The notes under the pieces: generated by a model
Told to the model about the DNA's origin: nothing
What the model saw: only the letters and a program-made list of their open reading frames with translations
The model's database searches: none
Assembly (NCBI RefSeq): GCF_034190915.1
Contig: NW_026947543.1
Span: forward strand, 1,054,001 to 1,118,000
Reading direction: 5' to 3'
Source of the DNA: Cavia porcellus
Lineage: Eukaryota > Chordata > Mammalia > Rodentia > Caviidae
Length of the DNA: 64,000 nucleotides
Shown: in pieces, positions 34,655 to 46,274 of the stretch
Position numbering within the stretch: the first letter of the stretch is position 1
How the letters are laid out: every line of letters begins with the position of its first letter
Translations under genes and position numbers: made by a program

Positions 34655-37098
34655 ATGAATATTCTTGGCCTGGTATGCCACAGGATTGTCACTGAAGGCT
34701 TCATTGCTCAGAATTTGGGGATGGAAATGCTTGCCAATCTACACATGGATGTACGTTCAATGGGATATGAAATATACCGGGACCTGGCAGATGTTCTCTG
34801 ACATGTCCTATCCTTGAGCATATGCTTTTCCCTTGTCATGTCTGTCATTTGGCTGAGTCCTGTTCCCTATGATATTCAGTCAAGACTTGCTGGAATCATT
34901 CACCTGCAGTATAAGAGCTTTCTGTGAGATTTCTCAGCAGAAATCCTCTGCAAGCACATAGCTTTGGATATGAGAGACAGTGGTGGAAGTTGAATTTCAA
35001 GGGCAGATATTTGAAAACAATGAAACAAGCCCCGAATAAGATCTTTTCATGTTTCCCAGATGAATATGTTTGGAAATACGGGGGAAGATGGAGATCAAGA
35101 CTGAGAAGAGTGCACACCCATTTCAAGGTACAAAAACCAGGGAAAAACATGGGAAAGCAAGAGAGCTGGTTAATTTGATGTAAAAATCTTTGATGATGAA
35201 AGGAAAATTATATTCTCATGTTGATTTAATCAGGCTGTAGCAGTGAAGTTCTCATGTTGGTTGTCCTATGTGTGGCCTTCTGCATTGGGCAGTGGATGCA
35301 GGACAGGAGATCTTCAAATAAATCTGGTGGAACACAAAATAGTGAAAAAAATATCAATCTAAATCCTGTGTATTCCTTCCCTTTGAGAACATATATGGAT
35401 AATGTCCGGAGTTTCAAAGGAGAAAATGTCTATTGGGTCATGGTTTCACTAATGAAATGGTCACTTCACATAACATTTTGAATTTTGCTTTCACAGTTGC
35501 TCATGTACCGGGCCTGAGTAAAGCAGAATGCAGAGTAAGCCTCATCAATAGTTGTGCATTCCATAAGTGGTTTTAAAACCAGTGAAACCCTTTGGACCTA
35601 GTGTTTGTATTTAATTGGTTGATTGGTTTTTCAAATTGTTTGTTTTACTATTTTTAACTTTGGGAGTCAGGGAAGCCCTCACTCATAGTGATTTAGACCT
35701 CTCCAAAAGCTCTGAAGTTATTCATGTAACAGCTATTACATGTTATAAGTTTCTCCTATTAAATCTTGAAAGACTAACAGACTCTGCTACTTTTCATCTA
35801 AATTCAGTGTTGCGCTAAATTCAGTGTTGGACTTTTTTTACAAGTCCTTTGAAATGTGTCCTCCTCTAGTCACTGGTCGTGCTGGAATGTACTTTCTTGT
35901 GAAGACAGGATTTGCGCAAATTGACACAAGTACAGTTTGCCACTACTCTGGACACCTCGTTAAATATCGAGTTGCCTAAATGGTGTGTGTTTTACTTTGA
36001 TCTCTGCTCACACTTTGCTCATCCAGTTAGAACCACAGGGCTCCAGGCCATAGCGTTCTAGGCCTAAATCAGAAAATTTCCATTCCGTTTTGGGAGTTCA
36101 TTCGTCTCCATAATTACTTTTTTAACAAATGTGTGCTTCAGGAGAGTCCCTGTCTAAATGTGGAGAGGCCCATTTTCATTCACTCACTTTCAGACTTTCT
36201 AAGATTTTCAGTTACTAGAGGTTTGCCCAGACTTGCCATTGTCAAGGAACAGTGCACTTCACTTGAAGTTGTGCAGTATTACTTCATGTGTCTCCGTGGA
36301 AATTCCACCAATGGGAAACTCTTGCTGTAGTCATCTCCAAGTGTTTCTGCATAAGACAATATAACTAACAAAGGATGTGGTTTGAAGCAGAATGAGGAAT
36401 GGAGGGATAATCTTTATTTCAGTGCAGGTTGACCTTTCAAAGAAAAAGTAATTCCCATGAAATAAGAGGTAAAATCTTTTGTAAAGAGACATAGATATGA
36501 CAATCTAAACTTTATGTCACATTTTTTAAAAAGCCAAGGGCATTTGAGAAATTCTTGGCTGCTGAATTGTCCCTTTTTTCAAATTTCTCATAGGTAAGAC
36601 ACTCCAGTTTCTTCAAACCATGGTACTGTTCCTTCCATGTAAAAAAGCAAAGCAAAAAACAAAATAAATTATAACAAAACCCATCAAATTACATTTGAGA
36701 GCACACAATTGCTCAGCAGGCCCACTATTCAAGAAGCTAGAGGTACAGAAGCCTCAGCCTTCAGCCCACGGCCTGAAGTTTTGTCTCTATCATGGCCCCT
36801 CAATTCCCTGGCATGTCCACATTAACTCATGAATCTTTACTCATTTCCTCTTCAAATGCACAGGATCCAATATAATTGAACCCTGTTCACCTGGGCTGTA
36901 ATCATCCAAGAACACACCAGAGGAAGGGCAGCCACCCCCTTGCCTGGGGCCTTGGAGCTTAGCACAATAGAAATGGAAACCTGAACAATGGGAGCCAAAA
37001 CAAAGAGAGGAATATCCCTAAAGTCTGAAACACAGAAGCTACCTATAGACCAGAAGTGGGATTTCACAAATTATGTAAGAATCTCTGTGCACATGCTT

Positions 37099-37196
37099 GG
37101 CATGGTCGCTCATGCCTATAATCCCAGCAATCTGGGGGCTGAGGTGGATGGATCCTTGGGAGTTCCAGTCCATCGTGGGCTACGAATTTATCTCAA
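37099..37196 (+). mobile_element. B1-like SINE remnant, unit 10
   Basis: Same insertion; standard version with GGGCTACG, appearing identical to unit 11. Confidence 0.75.
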
Positions 37197-37784
37197 GGCC
37201 TCTTTCAACAACTACATAAGATGCTGTTTCCAAAAAGAGGACAACAGAAAACTAGACACACTTGGTCTAGGTCCCGGGGTTCATTACATGAGTTGTGGAG
37301 TCTAAATATTCCATGCCATGAGAAAATACCTGGGATTTTTAGTGAAAGGGGCATTTGCATCCCTTTTCTAAGGGTTTCCCTTTCACCATGTTACATTTGA
37401 ATTCTGGGAAAACCTGCTGGTGACAAGCTATCTAGCATTATGTTGGTTTAGGTATTGAGCTAGTACCTCATGTTTAGTGTTCAGGGTTATGCTGGAATGG
37501 CTGCAGACCTCCTTGAAATAGCTATTGCAGACAAGTGAACCCCGAGGAAGCTGGATAGTTGAAGCAGGCACTCCAAATATTCATGCACTGCAAGGATTCA
37601 CTTTCATTTTGGGACTCATCTTCTGGTTGCTGGCTTTTAGTGCTAACTGATACTACCATGGTGGCACTAATCCAGCAGAGACTGCATGTATGGTTTGCAG
37701 GTTTCCTTCCCAAGCCACCAGAAACTTGTCAGAACACAAATCATTGTGGCATTTTCTTTCCTCCCCTGAAACATTTGGCTTTCT

Positions 37785-38427
37785 AAGTTTGAAAATTGAA
37801 TAGACTGGGCTAGTCAGGTTTTTTACCCCATGTACCACCAACAGAGATAAATACAGAGCCAATTACTTCCCTCCATTGTCAAAATATGTGAAATTTTCTT
37901 GGTCACCACAACTTGAAAGAAAATTCTGAGGCAACTTAGAGAGGTGAATCAAATACTGCCTGATTGGAATGGCTGTGGTTGTATGAGGTGGAAAGCTGCA
38001 GAGTTGGGCTGAAACTGTTCACAGAAATCCACAGGCATGTGGTTACCAGGCAACCACACTGGGCTGAGATTGGCTGAACATCACTGTGAGGTGGATTTTA
38101 GGCTCTAGGTTTGAAAATTTAAAAGACTGGGGTAGTCAAGTTTGGAACACATCGAGCACAGACAGACCCAAAGGTCGTTCAATTACTTCCCTCCACATCT
38201 CAAAATATGTCAAATTTTCTTGATCACTACAACTGTAAAAAAAATTCTGAGGCAACATAGAGAGGCTAATCAAATACTGCATGATTGGAATGGCTGTGGT
38301 GGTATGAGGTGGAAAGCTGCAGAGTTGGGCTGAAACAGTTCACAGAAAGCCACAAGCTTGTGGTCGCCAGGCAACCACACTGGGCTGTGATTGGCTGAGC
38401 ACCATTGTGACCTGGACTTTAGGCTCT
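37785..38427 (+). repeat. Internal 321-bp duplication, unit 10
   Basis: GGTTTTTTACCCC left haplotype. X-boxes read GTTACCAGGCAAC (left) and GTCGCCAGGCAAC (right); both still fit the degenerate RFX consensus GTNRCC-N-RGYAAC. Confidence 0.93.
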
Positions 38428-38527
38428 AGGATACAAGTGTGCAGTAGGAGACCTGAGTGACAATGCTGGGCATTGCCATGGATACCTCAGTGTCACAGAG
38501 GACCTTGTAGTGCAAGATTTAAATAGG
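38363..38527 (+). promoter_or_regulatory. Promoter-like module, unit 10 (class II)
   Basis: X-box GTCGCCAGGCAAC; CCAAT intact; AP-1 changed to TGAGTGA; ATTGCCATGGATAC; TTTAAATAGG at 38518-38527. Confidence 0.44.
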
Positions 38528-40971
38528 ATGAATATTCTTGGCCTGGTATGCCACAGGAATCTCACTGAAGGCTTCACTGCTCAGAATTTGGGGATGGAAA
38601 TGCTTGCCAATCTACACATGGGTGTACTTTCAATGGGATATGAAATATGCCGGGGCCTGGCAGATGTTCTCTGACATGTCCTATCCTTGAGCATATGCTT
38701 TTCCCTTGTCATGTCTGTCATTTGGCTGAGTCCTGTTCCCTAAGCTATTCAGTCAAGACTTGCTGGAATCATTCACCTGCAGTATAAGAGCTTTCTGTGA
38801 AATTTCTCAGCAGAAATCCTCTGCAAGCACATAGCTTTGGATATGAGAGACAGTGGTGGAAGTTGAATTTCAAGGGCAGATATTTGAAAACAAAGAAACA
38901 AGCCCCGAATAAGATCTTTACATGTTTCCCAGATGAATATGTTTGGAAATACGGGGGAAGATGGAGATCAAGACTGAGAAGAGTGCACACCCATTTCAAG
39001 GTACAAAAACCAGGGAAAAACATGGCAAAGCAAGAGAGCTGGTTAATTTGATGTAAAAATCTTTGATGATGAAAGGAAAATTATATTCTCATGGTGATTT
39101 AATCAGGCTGTAGCAGTGAAGTTCTCATGTTGGTTGTCCTATGTGTGGCCTTCTGCATTGGGCAGTGGATGCAGGACAGGAGATCTTCAAATAAATCTGG
39201 TGGAACACAAAATAGTGAAAAAAATATCAATCTAAATCCTGTGTATTCCTTCCCTTTGAGAACATATTTGGATAATGTCCGGAGTTTCAAAAGAGAAAAT
39301 GTCTACTGTGTCATGGTTTCACCAATGAAATGGTCACTTCACATAACATTTTGAATTTTGCTTTCACAGTTGCTCATGTACCGGGCCTGAGTAAAGCAGA
39401 ATGCAGAGTAAGCCTCATCAATAGTTGTGCATTCCATAAGTGGTTTTAAAACCAGTGAAACCCTTTGGACCTAGTGTTTGTATTTAATTGGTTGATTGGT
39501 TTTTCAGATTATTTGTTTTACTATTTTTAACTTTGGGAGTCAGGGAAGCCCTCACTCATAGTGATTTAGACCTCTCCAAAAGCTCTGAAGTTATTCATGT
39601 AACAGCTATTACATGTTATAAGTTTCTCCTATTAAAACTTGAAAGACTAACAGACTCTGCTACTTTTCATCTAAATTCAGTGTTGCGCTAAATTCAGTGT
39701 TGGACTTTTTTTTACAAGTCCTTTGCAATGTGTCCTCCTCTAGTCACTGGTCGTGCTGGAATGTACTTTCTTGTGAAGACAGGAATTGAGCAAATTGATA
39801 CAAGTACAGTTTGCACTACTCTGGACACCTGGTTAAATATCGAGTTGCCTAAATGGTGTGTGTTTTACTTTGATCTCTGCTCACACTTTGCTCATTCAGT
39901 TAGAACCACAGGGCTCCAGGCCATAGCGTTCTAGGCCTAAATCAGAAAATTTCCATTCCGTTTTGGGAGTTCATTCGTCTCCATAATTACTTTTTTAACA
40001 AATGTGTGCTTCAGGAGACTCCCTGTCTAAATGTGGAGAGGCCCATTTTCATTCACTCACTTTCAGACTTTCTAAGATTTTCAGTTACTAGAGGTTTGCC
40101 CAGACTTGCCATTGTCAAGGAACAGTGCACTTCACTTGAAGTTGTGCAGTATTACTTCATGTGTGTCCGTGGAAATTCCACCAATGGGAAACTCTTGCTG
40201 TAGTCATCTCCAAGTGTTTCTGCATAAGACAATATAACTAACAAAGGATGTGGTTTGAAGCAGAATGAGGAATGGAGGGATAATCTTTATTTCAGTGCAG
40301 GTTGACCTTTCAAAGAAAAAGTAATTCCCATGAAATAGGAGGTAAAATCTTTTGTAAAGAGACATAGATATGACAATCTAAACTTTATGTCACATTTTTT
40401 AAAAAGCCAAGGGCATTTGAGAAATTCTTGGCTGCTGAATTGTCCCTTTTTTCAAATTTCTCATAGGTAAGACACTCCAGTTTCTTCAAACCATGGTACT
40501 GTTCCTTCCATGTAAAAAAGCAAAGCAAAAAACAAAATAAATTATAACAAAACCCATCAAATTACATTTGAGAGCACACAATTGCTCAGCAGGCCCACTA
40601 TTCAAGAAGCTAGAGGTACAGAAGCCTCAGCCTTCAGCCCACGGCCTGAAGTTTTGTCTCTATCATGGCCCCTCAATTCCCTGGCATGTCCACATTAACT
40701 CATGAATCTTTACTCATTTCCTCTTCAAATGCACAGGATCCAATATAATTGAACCCTGTTCACCTGGGCTGTAATCATCCAAGAACACACCAGAGGAAGG
40801 GCAGCCACCCCCTTGCCTGGGGCCTTGGAGCTTAGCACAATAGAAATGGAAACCTGAACAATGGGAGCCAAAACAAAGAGAGGAATATCCCTAAAGTCTG
40901 AAACACAGAAGCTACCTATAGACCAGAAGTGGGATTTCACAAATTATGTAAGAATCTCTGTGCACATGCTT

Positions 40972-41069
40972 GGCATGGTCGCTCATGCCTATAATCCCAG
41001 CAATCTGGGGGCTGAGGTGGATGGATCCTTGGGAGTTCCAGTCCATCGTGGGCTACGAATTTATCTCAA
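40972..41069 (+). mobile_element. B1-like SINE remnant, unit 11
   Basis: Same insertion; standard version with GGGCTACG. Confidence 0.75.
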
Positions 41070-41657
41070 GGCCTCTTTCAACAACTACATAAGATGCTGT
41101 TTCCAAAAAGAGGACAACAGAAAACTAGACACACTTGGTCTAGGTCCCGGGGTTCATTACATGAGTTGTGGAGTCTAAATATTCCATGCCATGAGAAAAT
41201 ACCTGGGATTTTTAGTGAAAGGGGCATTTGCATCCCTTTTCTAAGGGTTTCCCTTTCACCATGTTACATTTGAATTCTGGGAAAACCTGCTGGTGACAAG
41301 CTATCTAGCATTATGTTGGTTCAGGTATTGAGCTAGTACCTCATGTTTAGTGTTCAGGGTTATGCTGGAATGGCTGCAGACCTCCTTGAAATAGCTATTG
41401 CAGACAAGTGAACCCCGAGGAAGCTGGATAGTTGAAGCAGGCACTCCAAATATTCATGCACTGCAAGGATTCACTTTCATTTTGGGACTCATCTTCTGGT
41501 TGCTGGCTTTTAGTGCTAACTGATACTACCATGGTGGCACTAATCCAGCAGAGACTGCATGTATGGTTTGCAGGTTTCCTTCCCAAGCCACCAGAAACTT
41601 GTCAGAACACAAATCATTGTGGCATTTTCTTTCCTCCCCTGAAACATTTGGCTTTCT

Positions 41658-42300
41658 AAGTTTGAAAATTGAATAGACTGGGCTAGTCAGGTTTTTTACC
41701 CCATGTACCACCAACAGAGATAAATACAGAGCCAATTACTTCCCTCCATTGTCAAAATATGTGAAATTTTCTTGGTCACCACAACTTGAAAGAAAATTCT
41801 GAGGCAACTTAGAGAGGTGAATCAAATACTGCCTGATTGGAATGGCTGTGGTTGTATGAGGTGGAAAGCTGCAGAGTTGGGCTGAAACTGTTCACAGAAA
41901 TCCACAGGCATGTGGTTACCAGGCAACCACACTGGGCTGAGATTGGCTGAACATCACTGTGAGGTGGATTTTAGGCTCTAGGTTTGAAAATTTAAAAGAC
42001 TGGGGTAGTCAAGTTTGGAACACATCGAGCACAGACAGACCCAAAGGTCGTTCAATTACTTCCCTCCACTTCTCAAAATATGTCAAATTTTCTTGATCAC
42101 TACAACTGTAAAAAAAATTCTGAGGCAACATAGAGAGGCTAATCAAATACTGCATGATTGGAATGGCTGTGGTTGTATGAGGTGGAAAGCTGCAGAGTTG
42201 GGCTGAAACAGTTCACAGAAAGCCACAAGCTTGTGGTCGCCAGGCAACCACACTGGGCTGTGATTGGCTGAGCACCATTGTGACCTGGACTTTAGGCTCT
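41658..42300 (+). repeat. Internal 321-bp duplication, unit 11
   Basis: Same variants as unit 10 (GTTACC and GTCGCC arms, GATAAATACAG, AACTTGAAAG), except CTTCTC for CATCTC and GGTTGTATG for GGTGGTATG. Confidence 0.93.
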
Positions 42301-42400
42301 AGGATACAAGTGTGCAGTAGGAGACCTGAGTGACAATGCTGGGCATTGCCATGGATACCTCAGTGTCACAGAGGACCTTGTAGTGCAAGATTTAAATAGG
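42236..42400 (+). promoter_or_regulatory. Promoter-like module, unit 11 (class II)
   Basis: Same variants as unit 10, including TGAGTGA; TTTAAATAGG at 42391-42400. Confidence 0.44.
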
Positions 42401-44845
42401 ATGAATATTCTTGGCCTGGTATGCCACAGGAATCTCACTGAAGGCTTCACTGCTCAGAATTTGGGGATGGAAATGCTTGCCAGTCTACACATGGGTGTAC
42501 TTTCAATGGGATATGAAATATGCCGGGGCCTGGCAGATGTTCTCTGACATGTCCTATCCTTGAGCATATGCTTTTCCCTTGTCATGTCTGTCATTTGGCT
42601 GAGTCCTGTTCCCTAAGCTATTCAGTCAAGACTTGCTGGAATCATTCACCTGCAGTATAAGAGCTTTCTGTGAAATTTCTCAGCAGAAATACTCTGCAAG
42701 CACATAGCTTTGCATATGAGAGACAGTGGTGGAAGTTGAATTTCAAGGGCAGATATTTGAAAACAATGAAACAAGCCCCGAATAAGATCTTTACATGTTT
42801 CCCAGATGAATATGTTTGGAAATATGGGGGAAGATGGAGATCAAGACTGAGAAGAGTGCACACCCATTTCAAGGTACAAAAACCAGGGAAAAACATGGGA
42901 AAGCAAGAGAGCTGGTTAATTTGATGTAAAAATCTTTGATGATGAAAGGAAAATTATATTCTCATGGTGATTTAATCAGGCTGTAGCAGTGAAGTTCTCA
43001 TGTTGGTTGTCCTATGTGTGGCCTTCTGCATTGGGCAGTGGATGCAGGACAGGAGATCTTCAAATAAATCTGGTGGAACACAAAATAGTGAAAAAAATAT
43101 CAATCTAAATCCTGTGTATTCCTTCCCTTTGCGAACATATATGGATAATGTCCGGAGTTTCAAAAGAGAAAATGTCTATTGGGTCATGGTTTCACCAATG
43201 AAATGGTCACTTCACATAACATTTTGAATTTTGCTTTCACAGTTGCTCATGTACCGGGCCTGAGTAAAGCAGAATGCAGAGTAAGCCTCATCAATAGTTG
43301 TGCATTCCATAAGGGGTTTTAAAACCAGTGAAATCCTTTGGATCTAGTGTTTGTATTTAATTGGTTGATTGGTTTTTCAAATTGTTTGTTTTACTATTTT
43401 TAACTTTGGGAGTGAGGGAAGCCCTCACTCATAGTGATTTAGACCTCTCCAAAAGCTCTGAATTTATTCATGTCACAGCTATTACATGTTATAAGTTTCT
43501 CCTATTAAAACTTGAAAGACTAACAGACTCTGTTACTTTTCATCTAAATTCATTGTTGCGCTAAATTCAGTATTGGAATGTTTTTACAAGTCCTTTGAAA
43601 TGTGTCCTCCTCTAGTCACTGGTCGTGCTGGAATGTACTTTCTTGTGAAGACAGGATTTGAGCAAATTGACACAAGTACAGTGTGCCACTACACTGGACA
43701 CCTGCTTAAATATCGAGTTGCCTAAATGGTGTGTGTTTTACTTTGATCTCTGCTCACACTTTGCTCATCCATTTAGAACCACAGGGCTCCAGGCCATAGC
43801 GTTCTAGGCCTAAACAAGAAAATTTCCATTCCGTTTTGGGAGTTCATTCGGCTCTCATAATTACTTTTTCCACAAATGTGTGCTTCAGGAGAGTCCCTGT
43901 CTAAATGTGGAGAGGCCCATTTTCATTCACTCACTTTCAGACTTTCTAAGAATTTCAGTTACTAGAGGTTTGCCCAGACTTGCCATTGTCAAGGGACAGT
44001 GCATTTCACTTGAAGTTGTGCAGTATTACTTCATGTGTGTCCGTGGAAATTCCACCAATGGGAAACTCTTGCTGTAGTCATCTCCAAGTGTTTCTGCGTA
44101 AGACAATATAACTAACAAAGGATGTGGTTTCAAGCAGAATGAGGAATGGAGGGATAATCTTTATTTCAGTGCAGGTTGACCTTTCAAAGAAACAGTAATT
44201 CCTATGAAATAGGAGGTAAAATCTTTTGTAAAGAGACATGGATATGACATGCTCAACTTTATGTCACATTTTTTAAAAAGCCAAGGGCATTTGAGAAATT
44301 CTTGGCTGCTGAATTGTCCCTTTTTTCAAATTTCTCATAGGTAAGACACTCCAGTTTCTTCAAACCATGGTACTGTTCCTTCCATGTAAAAAACCAAAGC
44401 AAAAAACAAAATAAATTAAAACAAAACCCATCAAATTACATTTGAGAGCACACAATTGCTCAGCAGGCCCACTATTCAAGAAGCTAGAGGTACAGAAGCC
44501 TCAGCCTTCAGCCCATGGCCTGAAGTTTTGTCTCTATCATGGCCCCTCAATTCCCTGGCATGTCCACATTAACTCATGAATCTTTACTCATTTCCTCTTC
44601 AAATGCACACGATCCAATATATTTGAACCCTGTTCACCCTGGCTATAATCATCCAAGGACACACCAGAGGAAGGGCAGCCACCCCCTTGCCTGGGGCCTT
44701 GGAGCTTAGCACAATAGAAATGGAAACCTGAACAAGGGGAGCCAAAACAAAGAGAGGAATATTCCTAAAGTCTGAAACACAGAAGCTACCTATAGACCAG
44801 TAGTGGGATTTCACAAATTATGTAAGAATCTCTGTGCACATGCTT

Positions 44846-44943
44846 GGCATGGTCGCTCATGCCTATAATCCCAGCAATCTGGGGGCTGAGGTGGATGGAT
44901 CCTTGGGAGTTCCAGTCCATCGTGGGCTATGAATTTATCTCAA
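44846..44943 (+). mobile_element. B1-like SINE remnant, unit 12
   Basis: Same insertion; carries GGGCTATG as in units 2, 3, 8, 9 and 14, where its neighbours 10, 11 and 13 have GGGCTACG. Confidence 0.75.
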
Positions 44944-45531
44944 GGCCTCTTTCAACAACTACATAAGATGCTGTTTCCAAAAAGAGGATAACAGAAAACT
45001 AGACACACTTGGTCTAGGTCCCGGGGTTCACTACATGAGTTGTGGAGTCTAAATATTCCATGCCATGAGAAAATACCTGGGATTTTTAGTGAAAGGGGCA
45101 TTTGCATCCCTTTTCTAAGGGTTTCCCTTTCACCATGTTACATTTGAATTCTGGGAAAACCTGCTGGTGACAAGCTATCTAACATTATGTTGGTTGAGGT
45201 ATTGAGCTAGTACCTCATGTTTAGTGTTCAGGGTTATGCTGGAATGGCTGCAGACCTCCTTGAAATAGCTATTGCAGACAAGTGAACCCCGAGGAAGCTG
45301 GATAGTTGAAGCAGGCACTCCAAATATTCATGCACTGCAAGGATTCACTTTCATTTTTGGACTCATCTTCTGGTTGCTGGCTTTTAGTGCTAACTGATAC
45401 TACCATGGTGGCAGTAATCCAGCAGAGACTGCATGTATGGTTTGAAAGTCTGGTTCCCAAGCCACCAGAAACTTGGCAGAACACAAATCATTGTGGCATT
45501 TTCTTTCCTCCCCTGAAACATTTGGCTTTCT

Positions 45532-46174
45532 AAGTTTGAAAATTGAATAGACTGGGCTAGTCAGGTTTGGACCCCATGTACCACCAACAGAGCTAAAGAC
45601 AGAGCCAATTACTTCCCTCCACTTGTCAAAATATGTGAAATTTTCTTGGTCACCACAACTTGAAAGAAAATTCTGAGGCAACTTAGAGAGGTGAATCAAA
45701 TACTGCCTGATTGGAATGGCTGTGGTTGTATGAGGTGGAAAGCTGCAGAGTTGGGCTGAAACTGTTCACAGAAATCCACAGGCTTGTGGTTGCCAGGCAA
45801 CCACACTGGGCTGAGATTGGCTGAACATCACTGTGAGGTGGATTTTAGGCTCTAGGTTTGAAAATTTAAAAGACTGGGGTAGTCAAGTTTGGAACACATC
45901 GAGCACAGACAGACCAAAAGGTCTTTCAATTACTTCCCTCCACTTCTCAAAATATGTCAAATTTTCTTGATCACTACAACTGTAAAAAAAATTCTGAGGC
46001 AACATAGAGAGGCTAATCAAATACTGCATGATTGGAATGGCTGTGGTTGTATGAGGTGGAAAGCTGCAGAGTTGGGCTGAAACAGTTCACAGAAAGCCAC
46101 AAGCTTGTGGTTGCCAGGCAACCACACTGGGCTGTGATTGGCTGAGCACCATTGTGAGCTGGACTTTAGGCTCT
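45532..46174 (+). repeat. Internal 321-bp duplication, unit 12
   Basis: The left copy is a hybrid: GGTTTGGACCCC and CCACTTGTC of one haplotype, then TATGTGAAATTTTC and AACTTGAAAG of the other. Both X-boxes intact. Confidence 0.93.
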
Positions 46175-46274
46175 AGGATACAAGTGTGCAGCAGGAGACC
46201 TGAGTCACAATGCTGGGCGTTGCCATGGAGACCTCAGTGTCACAGAGGACCTTGTAGGGCAAGATTTAAATAGG
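46110..46274 (+). promoter_or_regulatory. Promoter-like module, unit 12 (class I/II hybrid)
   Basis: Perfect X-box, CCAAT, AP-1 and GTTGCCATGGAGAC (class I) followed by CAGTGTCACAG (class II); TTTAAATAGG at 46265-46274. Confidence 0.5.

Larger units (their letters stand above)
30977..34848 (+). repeat. Macrosatellite unit 9 (3,872 bp)
   Basis: Complete unit. Its first about 1.2 kb (to about 32,190) is nearly identical to the start of unit 10, sharing CCCTATGATATTC, CATGTTGATTT, CAAAGGAGAAAATG, AAATCTTGAAAG and TTTGCGCAAATTG. Its last about 1.65 kb nearly equals unit 8. The middle is separate. The splice-like junction is at 32721/32722. Confidence 0.97.
34849..38721 (+). repeat. Macrosatellite unit 10 (3,873 bp), clear mosaic
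   Basis: Complete unit made of two parts: 34,849 to about 36,050 copies unit 9, and about 36,060 to the end copies unit 11. The switch falls at GGCCTAAA just before TCAGAAAATTTCC. Markers shared with unit 11 include CGTCTCCATAATTAC, GACATAGATATGACAATC, AAATTATAACAAAACC, GATAAATACAG and GTCGCCAGGCAAC. The splice-like junction is at 36593/36594. Class II promoter haplotype; the AP-1 heptamer is changed to TGAGTGA. Confidence 0.97.
38722..42594 (+). repeat. Macrosatellite unit 11 (3,873 bp)
   Basis: Complete unit. The first part shares private markers with unit 17, six units downstream: CATATTTGGATAATG near 39264, GTCTACTGTGTC near 39301, TTCAGATTATTTG near 39504 and AGGAATTGAGC near 39781. The later part pairs with unit 10. 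The splice-like junction is at 40466/40467. Class II promoter haplotype with TGAGTGA instead of TGAGTCA. Confidence 0.97.
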
